A stretch of 55,733 bases of DNA from CAZQKW01 sp964594075 (GCA_964594075.1 CAZQKW010000025.1:1-55733), one strand, 5' to 3'. Numbered from the stretch's first letter, positions 8,471 to 16,742 are shown. Translations and numbers: made by a program. The notes: generated by a model not told the origin, from the letters alone.

Positions 8471-9151
8471 ATGAGGAAAAAAGTCCTATACTCTGCCATT
8501 TTTTTAATGGTTTTTCAGTTCACCTGTTTATGCGTTGCATTAGGTGCTAATGTTACTGCACACAGAATGACCAACAACCCTGATGCTTCTTTGTGTGGGA
8601 TATTATTGCCTCCTAAGGTTAATATATTTGATGCCCGAACCGATTATGCTGCATGTTTATATTATGTTATTGAAGATGTAGCTGCCGGGGATGAGGAAAA
8701 AGCTATATGGTATTATGAAGGAAGAAAATATTATGAAAGCAAGCCTTCTGTTTATGAGGAGGCGGGTGATTTTTGTGCTACCGAAAACTTGATTATTAAA
8801 GGTTATGAAATGGAATGTATGACAGGAAATTGGGCTGTTGAATACTATCTGAATGGAAGTAAAGAATTCACAGAAACTTTTTATCTTGAGGGACTTGATT
8901 GCGGACCTACTTGCCTTGCTGAGTATGTTCTTGACGGCGATGAAGCGTCATTAAAAACCTTAAGAACATTTCGTGATACTGTTTTATCAAAAACAAATAA
9001 AGGCAAAAAATTAATTGATTTTTATTATGCCTATTCACCGTTGGCGATTGATTTGATTAAAAACAATCCAAAGGCAAAAGAGTTGTTGCGAAAGAAAATA
9101 AATACCTTAATGCCGGTCATAAAAAATTTGCTTGATAAAAGCACTAAATAG
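8471..9151 (+). CDS. Small secreted protein with the same C-terminal domain as the M4 protease
   Basis: This 226-residue protein has a clear Sec signal peptide (MRKKVLYSAIFLMVFQFTC onward, cleavage near residue 28). Its middle part is Tyr-rich and contains YYEGRKYYES and several cysteines that could form disulfides; I do not recognise it. The final 80 residues, after Cys144 and Cys148, carry LRTFRD, a Gly, then FYYAYSPLAIDLI, matching the last domain of the upstream protease. GGAG lies seven bases upstream of the ATG at 8471; an ATG at 8432 would add 13 charged residues ahead of the signal peptide and is less likely. It lies 153 bases after the protease and before a strong terminator, so the two may form one transcript. 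Confidence 0.8.
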   Translation: MRKKVLYSAIFLMVFQFTCLCVALGANVTAHRMTNNPDASLCGILLPPKVNIFDARTDYAACLYYVIEDVAAGDEEKAIWYYEGRKYYESKPSVYEEAGDFCATENLIIKGYEMECMTGNWAVEYYLNGSKEFTETFYLEGLDCGPTCLAEYVLDGDEASLKTLRTFRDTVLSKTNKGKKLIDFYYAYSPLAIDLIKNNPKAKELLRKKINTLMPVIKNLLDKSTK

Positions 9152-9170
9152 GTATCCTATTGAATAACGC

Positions 9171-9212
9171 TAAAGCACGAGGTTGTCCAGTATGCGGCAA
9201 CCTCGTGCTTTA
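9171..9212 (+). terminator. Rho-independent terminator after the secreted-protein gene
   Basis: A perfect 15-base stem (TAAAGCACGAGGTTG at 9171-9185, complement at 9198-9212) encloses a 12-base loop and runs into a short T/A-rich tail. Its near-symmetric A/T flanks would let it work in both directions, ending the leftward HepT transcript as well. Confidence 0.85.
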
Positions 9213-9240
9213 TTAGTCTTAAAAATAAATTTTACCAAAC

Positions 9241-9335
9241 CTATTCTTTTGCCTTAAATAACAACCACTGATTCTCTCCTGCCTTTGCAAACTTAAGCAG
9301 GGTAATTTTTCCTTTCAGTTTCTTGCCATCTGGGG
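9241..9335 (-). pseudogene. Remnant of a 3'-phosphoesterase (LigD PE-type) gene
   Basis: Read on the minus strand, this stretch encodes DGKKLKGKITLLKFAKAGEN and then QWLLFKAKE before a TAG. That is the C-terminus of the 3'-phosphoesterase domain and closely matches the end of the intact gene at 10545-10916 (HGKKLKGKYTLLKFEKAGEK, QWLFFKMTE). Everything upstream of the DGKK segment is gone: the HepT stop codon begins within ten bases of the break. It is therefore a decayed second copy cut by the HepT/MntA module. Confidence 0.8.
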
Positions 9336-9339
9336 AAAT

Positions 9340-9702
9340 CTATTTTTCTGCCGGTTCCTCTTTTGCTCCCAAAATGCTCCGAATTATGGTAACCAGATGT
9401 GGCAAATCTTCAACCACGGTCTTCCACACTGCCACCAAATTCACGCCAAAATAGTCATGAATCAATTTGTCTCGTATCCCTGCCATTTCCCGCCAGGGAA
9501 CATCCGGATGATTCTCTCTTACAGAGAGCGGTATCTGCTTGGCGGCTTCTCCAATAATTTCCAAGCCGCGAATTACGGCAAATGTAGTTTTAGTATCCAG
9601 AGCAAACTGCTCATAGGTGATACCCGCAATAAACTGCGCTATCTTGTCCGCAGCATCGAGGATGTCTTCCAGATAATCCGTATACACACGCTGAGCCGTC
9701 AT
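9340..9702 (-). CDS. hepT: HepT-like HEPN toxin (DUF86)
   Basis: This 120-residue four-helix HEPN protein of the HepT/DUF86 family carries the catalytic R-x4-H motif in IRDKLIHDYFGV, along with the typical GLEIIGEAAKQIP and the C-terminal W-K-T-V region. In characterised HepT/MntA pairs, HepT acts as a ribonuclease toxin and is neutralised when MntA adds AMP to the tyrosine of the RxxxxHxY site; Tyr is present here (HDY). It overlaps the mntA stop by four bases and is translated with it. A short tail, GAKEEPAEK, follows the fold. Confidence 0.88.
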   Translation of the reverse strand: MTAQRVYTDYLEDILDAADKIAQFIAGITYEQFALDTKTTFAVIRGLEIIGEAAKQIPLSVRENHPDVPWREMAGIRDKLIHDYFGVNLVAVWKTVVEDLPHLVTIIRSILGAKEEPAEK

Positions 9703-10004
9703 ACTGCCACAGCCTCACTTAAAATACGACTGCCGATACGGGGTTTCAGCGCATCCTTCATCACAAGGTCTATCTTGACACCTATGACATCCGATAAATA
9801 ATTTTCCAACTCAATAAACTTTAAAAGGCTGAGCGGTTCATGAAAGGTGACCAATAGATCCAGGTCACTATTTGAGCGCTGTTCGTGGCGCACATATGAG
9901 CCGAACACACTGAATGATTCAACATGGTACTTCTCAGCAAGTAACGGAAGGTAACGGCGAAGTAATTGAATAATCTGATCAAGGTCTTTTTGTTCTTGCA
10001 TCAT
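9699..10004 (-). CDS. mntA: MntA-like nucleotidyltransferase antitoxin
   Basis: This is a minimal nucleotidyltransferase of about 101 residues. The signature is SVFGSYVRHEQRSNSDLDLLV, that is, GS followed by DLD with the two metal-binding aspartates; a further acidic residue in KIDLVMKD supplies the third. It is the antitoxin that AMPylates HepT in known pairs. I place the start at the ATG at 10004, which has AAGAG five bases upstream; a GTG at 10022 is possible. The gene sits 43 bases after a small gene that is broken by a stop codon (10047-10355). Confidence 0.85.
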   Translation of the reverse strand: MMQEQKDLDQIIQLLRRYLPLLAEKYHVESFSVFGSYVRHEQRSNSDLDLLVTFHEPLSLLKFIELENYLSDVIGVKIDLVMKDALKPRIGSRILSEAVAV

Positions 10005-10046
10005 TAAGCTCTTACAATACACCTGAAAGCGAATTACTGGATAAAG

Positions 10047-10355
10047 TCAATTAAATTCCGGTTCCCCTCGATCCTGATAGGGTGTGGACAGGGTCTTCTC
10101 CACGTGTGCAATGATTGCGCTTATTCCCTTTTTAAACCGGCTTAAATCAACTGTATCGAGATAATTTCAGAAGTCCAAATAATCTCGCGGGGCGGACAGA
10201 ATATCCTGCAGATGCTTCTTCACCCCCTTCAAAAATTCTTCCTCCGTATTGCATTCTGAAGCAGCGGCACCTATCTCGCTGCGCAAAACGTCGAGCACAG
10301 CAGACGCAAGGTTTATCGTCTCATAAGCCATTGGCGTCAGGCAGTCGGTATCCAA
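10047..10355 (-). pseudogene. Small gene interrupted by an in-frame TGA
   Basis: A TTG at 10355 opens a frame reading through SEIGAAASECNTEEEF and APRDYLDF, then stops at TGA (10167-10169). The same frame continues for 39 further codons, NYLDTVDLSRFKKGISAI and on to EPEFN, before the next stop at 10047. Neighbouring residues suggest an ancestral DFWNYLD, so one TGG to TGA change explains the break. I know similar unnamed small proteins with this DYLDFWNYL region but no function. Other genes in the window use TGA as a normal stop, so recoding is unlikely. The product may instead survive as a 62-residue protein. Confidence 0.6.
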
Positions 10356-10544
10356 TCCTGTCTTGATCTCCTATTAAATGGTGTTCCCAGCACGTTCCAA
10401 TAAGAAATTTGTATAAGACTATCTGAAATTTGTCAATTTTTTTGATACCTGCTTTTTTGCAAACTCCTCTTTCTTTTATATTTGCGGGCACAACGGTCCT
10501 TTTAAAATCGCTGAGCTTTTTATGTTATTCTGTGTATTCGGTGG

Positions 10545-10916
10545 CTATTCTGTCATCTTAAAAAACAACCATTGCTTTTCCCCTGCCTTCTCAAACTTCA
10601 GTAATGTGTATTTCCCTTTGAGCTTTTTCCCGTGCGCTAAAAAAACAATTTTATTTTTCTTCCTTGATTCAACCTCAAAAGTTCCCTCATCCCAGATTTT
10701 AACAACGCCTTTGCCGTAGCCCTCCTCAATGATTCCCTCAAAATCAATATACTCAAGCGGATGATCCTCTACCGCTATTGCCAACCGCTTGATGCCGGCT
10801 TCAGTCGGAGGTTCTTTGGGAACCGCCCAACTTTTCAGCATCCCGTCAAGCTCAAGGCGCAGATCCCAGTGCAGATGGGTGGCGTGATGCTCATGAACAA
10901 CAAAACGCATATACAT
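10545..10916 (-). CDS. 3'-phosphoesterase (stand-alone LigD PE domain)
   Basis: This 123-residue protein matches the phosphoesterase domain of bacterial NHEJ ligase LigD. It has FVVHEHHATHLHWDLRLELD with the His/Asp/Arg residues of the Mn-dependent active site, then LKSWAVPKEPP and a C-terminal KGKYTLLKF. The domain trims 3'-phosphates and 3'-ribonucleotides at DNA ends. No ligase, primase or Ku gene is in the window, so it may act alone. A 31-codon remnant of a second copy lies at 9241-9335. The next gene upstream starts a new hydrolase six bases away on the same strand, so the two are probably co-transcribed. Confidence 0.88.
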   Translation of the reverse strand: MYMRFVVHEHHATHLHWDLRLELDGMLKSWAVPKEPPTEAGIKRLAIAVEDHPLEYIDFEGIIEEGYGKGVVKIWDEGTFEVESRKKNKIVFLAHGKKLKGKYTLLKFEKAGEKQWLFFKMTE

Positions 10917-10922
10917 AATCCT

Positions 10923-11723
10923 TTAAAATCGCGCCAGGAACTCCCCAATGCTCTCCCAGTAGCCGGGATAATCCTGAAGAGTGTTATGGCCGCCCTCAAT
11001 TATCTTAATGGTTCGGGCTCCGCCCCACCGTTCAATAAGCTTCATGGAACTCTCACGGGGAACAATTTCATCATCTGCAGCAAGCAGCGCACATAACGGA
11101 ATTTTAATTGACGGTGCGCGGGAAGCAGAATCAAAGCGGTGTTTCAAAAGCAGCGAGACCGGCAGAAAAGGATAATGTTTTTTCCCGATGGTGACCAAGC
11201 TGTCAAATGGGCATACCAGGATTGCGCCCACAACAGCTTTGTTCTGGGCCAGATACGTTGCCACGCCGGTTCCAATGCTCCGGCCCATCACTATGATTCT
11301 TTGCCGGTCAATATCCTCGCGCTGCGCACAATAATCATAAATGCGGAGCGCATCGCGGTATAATTCTTTTTCACCTGGCCGACCTTCGCTTAATCCGTAT
11401 CCGCGGTAATTCATCAGGCACAGGGCCCAGCCCCGAAAATTTTTTGCCGCGCCAATCATCCAGGATACCTCTTCTGCATTGCCGCCAAAATATATCACGA
11501 CGGGTGCCTTAGTAGAACCAGCAGGCCTTACCAGCCACCCCCTGAGTTGAGTGTCGTCAGCCGCAGCGATAGTTATATCTTCAGCTTCAGGGAAATCTTT
11601 TTTTAATTCCTGGAGGGCGCTAAGGGATATTTTAACTGGAAAGAAAATTACCGAAGTCTGAAAAAAATACATGAGAGCGGTAAAACCGCATAAAACAAAG
11701 GCAAAGAAGAGAAAAATTTTCAT
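10923..11723 (-). CDS. Alpha/beta hydrolase, membrane-anchored
   Basis: This 266-residue serine hydrolase has an N-terminal hydrophobic segment (residues 3-22) that is probably a membrane anchor or signal. The oxyanion/strand region is VVIYFGGNAEE, the nucleophile elbow is GRSIGTG with Ser149, the acid is in AADDEIVP, and the catalytic His is in EGGHNTLQDY. It belongs to the BEM46/YfhR-like group often annotated as alpha/beta hydrolase or prolyl oligopeptidase-like. The substrate is unknown. It probably shares a transcript with the 3'-phosphoesterase gene immediately downstream. Confidence 0.85.
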   Translation of the reverse strand: MKIFLFFAFVLCGFTALMYFFQTSVIFFPVKISLSALQELKKDFPEAEDITIAAADDTQLRGWLVRPAGSTKAPVVIYFGGNAEEVSWMIGAAKNFRGWALCLMNYRGYGLSEGRPGEKELYRDALRIYDYCAQREDIDRQRIIVMGRSIGTGVATYLAQNKAVVGAILVCPFDSLVTIGKKHYPFLPVSLLLKHRFDSASRAPSIKIPLCALLAADDEIVPRESSMKLIERWGGARTIKIIEGGHNTLQDYPGYWESIGEFLARF

Positions 11724-11843
11724 GTATTGGTCTCACGCTTTATGGCAAAATGGTGGAATATCTTCAGGCATTCTGCACAGAGCGTGTGCAGGCACGTTTG
11801 TTGTTGGCACGCTGTTTCTAAGCCATAGAAACGGGCAATTGTC

Positions 11844-11873
11844 TTGACTCTTTATAACCGCATGTGATATAAA
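11844..11873 (+). promoter_or_regulatory. Candidate sigma-70 promoter of the type II secretion operon
   Basis: TTGACT (11844-11849) is followed 18 bases later by TATAAA (11868-11873), about 75 bases upstream of gspE. The 11724-11947 stretch holds no other feature I can recognise. Confidence 0.4.
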
Positions 11874-11947
11874 AAACAATTAAATTTTTAATAGTTATCT
11901 TAATTTAAGTTCAGTCGGTAAATATATAGATATAGCGCAGCAACAAT

Positions 11948-13651
11948 ATGGCTTTTGTTAATGACACGCTGTTTACGATTTTAGGCTCTTCAGGCAAAAT
12001 TACCCCGGACATATTAAAGACCGTCATTGGTGACGACGGCGTGGACCCGCCGCATCAAATCTGCCAACGCCTGATAGACATGGGTTTTATTTCCGAGGAG
12101 GATTTGCTGAGGATTATAGGGCAATATTTCGGCATACCCTATATCTCATTGAAAAACTATCCCGGCAAAACCCTTTTCATTGAAAGCCTGTCAGAAAAAT
12201 TTATGAAGCAGGCCCGGGTGGTGCCGCTGGAACTAAAGGAAAACACCCTGCTGCTTGCGATCAACAATCCATTCAACGAAGCAACCCTTGACGCCATCAG
12301 GATGTCAACCGGTCTGACCTTGGAGCTGTATCTGGCCAAAGAAAACGAGATTTTAGATATGATAGACCGCCTTTTCAGCACTGAAACAACCTCCATGGAG
12401 CGGATTATTGAAAACATTAGTAAGGATGAAAAAGGCATCGCGGTTGAGGATGAGAGTGTTGATCACCTGAAAGACCTCGCGTCCGAAGCGCCGGTAATTC
12501 GACTCGTCAACCTGATTATTTCCCGCGCCATAGAATTGCAGGCAAGTGATATTCATTTTGAGCCGTTTGAGGGGAGTTTTCGGGTGAGATACCGGATTGA
12601 CGGCATCCTACATGACATGGAATCCCCGCCGAAAAGTTTGCAGGCCGCGGTTATTTCCCGTATCAAAATCATGTCAAAATTAAATATTGCCGAACGACGA
12701 CTTCCCCAGGATGGTCGAATTATGCTGCGAGTCATGGGCAAAGAAATAGACTTTCGCGTATCCACACTGCCCACCCTCTTCGGCGAAAGCGTGGTCATGC
12801 GGATACTTGATAGAGAAAGCATTATTCTTGATTTGCATAGCTTGGGCTTTCCTGACGATAACCTCGCCTGCTTTGAAGATCTTATTTCACGCCCTTATGG
12901 CATCATCCTGGTGACCGGCCCTACCGGCAGCGGCAAGACGACTACTCTCTATAGCGCCCTCAACAAGATAAATGCACCGGATAAAAAAATTATCACGGTG
13001 GAGGATCCGGTTGAATATCAGCTGCACGGCATCAACCAGATTCACGTCAAACCTTCCATCGGTCTTACGTTTGCGCATTGTCTGCGGTCAATACTGCGCC
13101 AGGATCCGGATGTGATTATGATCGGCGAGATCCGCGATGCCGAGACCGCCGAGATAGCGATTCATGCAGCGCTGACCGGGCACCTGGTGTTCAGCACCCT
13201 GCATACGAATGATGCAGCCGGCGCCATAACCCGGCTGCTGGAAATGGGCATGGAGCACTACCTGTTATCCTCAAGTTTGCTGGGCGTGCTGGCTCAGCGT
13301 CTGGTGCGGGTGGTATGCCCCAAGTGCCAGGAAGAATATGTGCCTGATTTGGGCATGCTCCAGGAAATGGAAGTTTCTTCCTCAGCGTTGCGGGATTTGC
13401 GCATTGTCAGAGGCACCGGGTGTGAATGGTGCGCCCACACCGGCTATAAAGGCCGTACTGGTATTTATGAACTCCTGCCGATCAACGATGAAGTCCATCA
13501 GCTTATTCTGGAACGCGCAGACAGTAAAGCCATAAAGGAAAAGGCCCGCAGTCACGGCATGAAAACGCTGCGCGAAGCGGGATGGTCAAAGGTCCAACAG
13601 CGGATTACCACCATCTCTGAAGTGCTGCGGGTTACCCAGGTGGAAACATAA
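11948..13651 (+). CDS. gspE: Type II secretion ATPase GspE
   Basis: This cytoplasmic secretion ATPase (567 residues) powers pseudopilus assembly at the inner membrane. It has an N-terminal GspE/MshEN domain (residues 1-150), a PAS-like N2 region, then the RecA core: Walker A GPTGSGKTT from Gly324, Asp box, Walker B with MIGEIRDAETAEI, and the His box LVFSTLHTND. A tetracysteine zinc finger follows (CPKCQE, CEWCAHTGYKGR), typical of GspE. It is the first gene of a ten-gene operon. The pseudopilin genes downstream favour the secretion system over type IV pili. Confidence 0.95.
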   Translation: MAFVNDTLFTILGSSGKITPDILKTVIGDDGVDPPHQICQRLIDMGFISEEDLLRIIGQYFGIPYISLKNYPGKTLFIESLSEKFMKQARVVPLELKENTLLLAINNPFNEATLDAIRMSTGLTLELYLAKENEILDMIDRLFSTETTSMERIIENISKDEKGIAVEDESVDHLKDLASEAPVIRLVNLIISRAIELQASDIHFEPFEGSFRVRYRIDGILHDMESPPKSLQAAVISRIKIMSKLNIAERRLPQDGRIMLRVMGKEIDFRVSTLPTLFGESVVMRILDRESIILDLHSLGFPDDNLACFEDLISRPYGIILVTGPTGSGKTTTLYSALNKINAPDKKIITVEDPVEYQLHGINQIHVKPSIGLTFAHCLRSILRQDPDVIMIGEIRDAETAEIAIHAALTGHLVFSTLHTNDAAGAITRLLEMGMEHYLLSSSLLGVLAQRLVRVVCPKCQEEYVPDLGMLQEMEVSSSALRDLRIVRGTGCEWCAHTGYKGRTGIYELLPINDEVHQLILERADSKAIKEKARSHGMKTLREAGWSKVQQRITTISEVLRVTQVET

Positions 13652-13765
13652 TTAAAAACGCGCTGTAACGATTCATACCCGATCTGAGCTTCTTAATTGC
13701 TGTTTAATAGTGCACCAGTCTGCCCTGATTGAGGTGACCGTTTATTCTAAATCATTTGTGTCCAA

Positions 13766-13866
13766 AACAGGAGATTGCTTCACTTCGTTCGCAATGACCA
13801 GTTCTTTTCATTAAACCATTGTAATGGTCATTGTAAGGAGCGCCAGCGACGTGACAATCTCTTGTC
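13766..13866. repeat. Long imperfect inverted repeat between gspE and gspF
   Basis: The left arm (13766-13800) contains GGAGATTGCTTCACTTCGTT and ends CGCAATGACCA. The right arm (13825-13866) reads back from TGGTCATTGTAAGGAGCG to GTGACAATCTCTTGT. The arms pair over most of their length, with a divergent patch near the middle. The CATTGCGAGGAGCGA-type motif with GCAATCTC is a dispersed palindromic repeat found in many environmental genomes. It can form a large hairpin in the operon message and might attenuate or stabilise it. Confidence 0.75.
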
Positions 13867-13912
13867 CCAAAGGTAAGAGCAAAAAATAAATTAATCTTTC
13901 TAACCAGAGAGT

Positions 13913-15139
13913 ATGCCAGAATACATTTATAAAGCAACCGACAGCCTGGGAAAAGTTGTTGAAGGTATAATGAGCGCTCCTGAAGAGGCGACGCTGGTGG
14001 CCAAGCTGCACAACATGGGGTATATTCCCATTAAAATAAGTCCGTCCTCAACCGGACAAAAGCTCTCGCTGTCCATGAGGTTTTCGGTTTCGCTTCCCTT
14101 TAGTGCAATCTCCGGCGCAGAACTGCTTGCTTTTACACAGGAACTGTCAACGTTGATAAAAGCCGGTCTACCCCTTGACCGAACGCTTTCGATTCTGGTT
14201 GAAATCACTGAGAATGAAAAACTTAAAAAGGTGGTGCAGGAGGTTTTGAAAGATGTGCGTGGCGGGCGTTCTTTTTCAGATGCCCTCGCCCAGCACCCGC
14301 GGTTTTTTGACCGTCTCTATGTTAATATGGTGAAAGCTGGAGAAGCGGGAGGGGTGCTGGATATCGTGCTGGAACGGCTGGTTGACTTTCTGCAGCGCTC
14401 CCAGCAGCTTAAGAGCACAATTCTCAATGCCATGATCTACCCCATTATTCTCATTTCGGTTATGGCGATCGTGATCGTTGTCATGCTGATGTTTGTGATA
14501 CCCCGGTTCACCATGATTTTTGAAACCATGGGAAAAACCATACCTCTGCCCACGCAAATTCTTCTTTCCAGCAGCGAGGTTATAAAAAATTTCTGGTGGC
14601 TTATCCTGGCAGTGATAATTATCCTGTCTTTATCCTTTCAGCGCTACCGCAATACCGAACGAGGGCGCCTGGTTTGGGATACCTTTAAGCTGAAAATACC
14701 GCTGCTGCGCGATCTTATTTTGAAAATAGAGGTTGCCCGGTTTTCCCGAACGCTGGGCACGCTCATCAACAGCGGGGTGCCGCTTCTTGGCGCGCTTACC
14801 ATCGTGAGGGAAGTGATTAAAAATGTCGTGGTTGTTAATTCCATTGCGGATATCGGCAAAGGCGCAAAAGAGGGGAAAGGAGTATCGGCGCCCATGCGTG
14901 CAGTTGGCGTATTTCCCCCGCTTGCCATGCACATGATCCGGGTGGGGGAAGAAACCGGCAAGCTTGATGAGATGCTGATCAGAGTTGCGGACACCTATGA
15001 CGTTGATGTGCAAAACACCATCAAGCGTTTTATCGCCGCACTTGAACCGCTGCTCATCCTGGTCATGTCGTTTCTGGTTGCGTTCATCGTGCTGTCAATC
15101 ATATGGGCAATTTTAAGCATAAATGATGTAACGTTCTGA
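13913..15139 (+). CDS. gspF: Type II secretion inner-membrane platform protein GspF
   Basis: This 408-residue polytopic inner-membrane protein couples the GspE ATPase to pseudopilus growth. Two T2SSF domains are visible: the first around LLAFTQELSTLIKAGLPLD, the second around RFSRTLGTLINSGVPLLGAL. Three membrane segments are present (near residues 180-205, 225-245 and 380-405). The N-terminal YKATDSLGKVVEG is typical of GspF/PilC. It is separated from gspE by a 261-base gap that holds the palindromic repeat, unlike the tight spacing of the rest of the operon. Confidence 0.95.
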   Translation: MPEYIYKATDSLGKVVEGIMSAPEEATLVAKLHNMGYIPIKISPSSTGQKLSLSMRFSVSLPFSAISGAELLAFTQELSTLIKAGLPLDRTLSILVEITENEKLKKVVQEVLKDVRGGRSFSDALAQHPRFFDRLYVNMVKAGEAGGVLDIVLERLVDFLQRSQQLKSTILNAMIYPIILISVMAIVIVVMLMFVIPRFTMIFETMGKTIPLPTQILLSSSEVIKNFWWLILAVIIILSLSFQRYRNTERGRLVWDTFKLKIPLLRDLILKIEVARFSRTLGTLINSGVPLLGALTIVREVIKNVVVVNSIADIGKGAKEGKGVSAPMRAVGVFPPLAMHMIRVGEETGKLDEMLIRVADTYDVDVQNTIKRFIAALEPLLILVMSFLVAFIVLSIIWAILSINDVTF

Positions 15140-15239
15140 TGCAGAGATCATAATAAAGGATGGATGTTCAGATATGGTTCTGGTGGAAACAACAGGCCAT
15201 ATGGATTCCGTAAGCGGAATGATTAAGGAGGAAAACATT

Positions 15240-15704
15240 ATGGAAAAAGAACACCGTGCGCGATATTTGCGAGCACAGGCGGAGCAGGGTTTTACCCTCA
15301 TTGAGCTGTTAATAGTAATAATAATTCTGGGCCTTCTTGCCGCCCTCGTGACACCGAAACTGGTGGGCAAAGTAGGCAAATCAAAACCTAAAATAGCCCA
15401 AGCGCAGATCCAGGCATTTTCCAACGCAATAGACATTTTCAAACTGGACATGGGGAGATACCCAAAAGATCTGGAGGAGCTGGTAAAAAAGGTGGACGAT
15501 TCCAAATGGGAAGGGCCGTATTTGCCCAAGGAGATCCCACTTGATCCCTGGGGGCATCGTTATGAATATAAGTGCCCGGGCGACGAAGGCCGGGACTATG
15601 ATATCATTTCGTATGGCGCGGATGGCACTTCGGGAGGAGAAGGCGAAAATGCTGATATTGTCAGTTGGAAGGATATCAGCACCCAGTCACAAGAATCCCC
15701 ATGA
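15240..15704 (+). CDS. gspG: Major pseudopilin GspG
   Basis: This is the main subunit of the periplasmic pseudopilus (154 residues before processing). The prepilin cleavage and methylation signature is QG-FTLIELL, followed by a hydrophobic helix. The C-terminal part has the GspG hallmarks: DMGRYPKDLEEL, GPYLPKEIPLDPWGHRYEY and SYGADGTSGGEGENADI, the calcium-binding loop with the conserved D. The start at 15240 is set by AAGGAGG; the in-frame ATG at 15174 would add an implausible 22-residue leader extension. The prepilin peptidase needed to process it is not in this window. Confidence 0.95.
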   Translation: MEKEHRARYLRAQAEQGFTLIELLIVIIILGLLAALVTPKLVGKVGKSKPKIAQAQIQAFSNAIDIFKLDMGRYPKDLEELVKKVDDSKWEGPYLPKEIPLDPWGHRYEYKCPGDEGRDYDIISYGADGTSGGEGENADIVSWKDISTQSQESP

Positions 15705-16285
15705 ACAAACCACTCATTGAGAGATCGCGTTACGGTATCAACGGTTTCACGCTCATTGAACTGACGATTGTCCTCGTAATTATCGGCTTCCTATTTGCCG
15801 TTGCCGGGCCGCGCATTGCTAAGGGACTGAGCGGGTTGTCGCTCACCACGTCAGCCAAAAAGGTTGCCGCCGCGTTGCGCTATGCCCGCAGTCAGGCGGT
15901 TAATAAATCCCAGCCCTACAGCGTCATTTTTGACCGGGAGCATGCGCGGGTAGTAATCCGCGGCATCCCCAAACCAGTTGCCCCGTTCTCCGATAGCGAA
16001 GATCAGGAAGCGTTGTCCTCTGAAGAGGAAGCAGACGAGACCCTCAAGCCGCCGGTCAACGAAGTAAAGCTGGTTGCCGTGGCAGAGGGGATCACCTTCC
16101 AGAACATTACGATAGGCGGACGGGACGTTACCGGGAAAACGGACGATGTGCCGCAGATTATTTTTTTTCCTGATGGAACCTCCCAGGGAGGCGAGATTGT
16201 GCTGGTAAACAACCGCGACCGTGCCTTAACGGTGCAAATTGATTTCCTTACCGGAGTGGTGACCGTTGCAGAAAAAACCGCCTAA
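15701..16285 (+). CDS. gspH: Minor pseudopilin GspH
   Basis: This 194-residue pseudopilin has the signature NGFTLIELTIVLVIIG near the N-terminus and a GspH-type beta-rich domain with KVAAALRYARSQAVNKSQPY. Its ATG overlaps the gspG stop codon (ATGA), which fixes the start at 15701 and implies coupled translation. A charged loop rich in Glu/Ser (SEDQEALSSEEEADET) interrupts the globular part. Confidence 0.88.
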   Translation: MNKPLIERSRYGINGFTLIELTIVLVIIGFLFAVAGPRIAKGLSGLSLTTSAKKVAAALRYARSQAVNKSQPYSVIFDREHARVVIRGIPKPVAPFSDSEDQEALSSEEEADETLKPPVNEVKLVAVAEGITFQNITIGGRDVTGKTDDVPQIIFFPDGTSQGGEIVLVNNRDRALTVQIDFLTGVVTVAEKTA

Positions 16286-16742
16286 TGCGCAGGACGTGTT
16301 GTTTCGTCGTCAATCGCTTCTGAATCAGGGGTTCACCCTGCTTGAGGTGTTGATAGCGGTTGCAATCCTGGGCGCGTCGATAGTTGTCCTGTTACTGCAA
16401 TTCTCCGTGGCGCTGCGCGCCGGATCCACCACACAGAATGTCACGGTAGCAATCCTCCATGCCAAGGAGAAGCTTGAAGAACTCAAAATGGCGCGGGAAC
16501 TCTCAGCATCCACCTCAAGCGGAACCTTCAACGACGGCTATGAGTGGGAAACACAGGTGACCCCATATCGGCATGAGACAATTCCCGAAGAGGAACAGGT
16601 ATATGCCGACCTGAGGGTAGAGACCTATCTGCTCACAGCCCTTATCAAATGGAAGGATGGCGCGCGGACGAAACAGGTGCAGCTCACCACCCTGAAGACG
16701 GTGAGAAAAAAAGAATGGAAAACCGACACGGCGCTTTTTTAA
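16266..16742 (+). CDS. gspI: Minor pseudopilin GspI
   Basis: This 158-residue minor pseudopilin has the cleavage signature NQGFTLLEVLIAVAIL and a small periplasmic domain. Position and size fit GspI, which with GspJ and GspK forms the pseudopilus tip. The apparent TTG start overlaps the gspH 3' end by 20 bases. A start a few codons further in is possible, since the leader ahead of the cleavage site is longer than usual. Confidence 0.82.
   Translation: MQKKPPNAQDVLFRRQSLLNQGFTLLEVLIAVAILGASIVVLLLQFSVALRAGSTTQNVTVAILHAKEKLEELKMARELSASTSSGTFNDGYEWETQVTPYRHETIPEEEQVYADLRVETYLLTALIKWKDGARTKQVQLTTLKTVRKKEWKTDTALF

Noticed and set aside
10167..10169. TGA read as tryptophan or selenocysteine
   Set aside because: Other genes here end in TGA, for example the ACP gene at 33427-33429 and the binding protein at 27996-27998, so TGA is a stop in this code, and I saw no selenocysteine-insertion hairpin.
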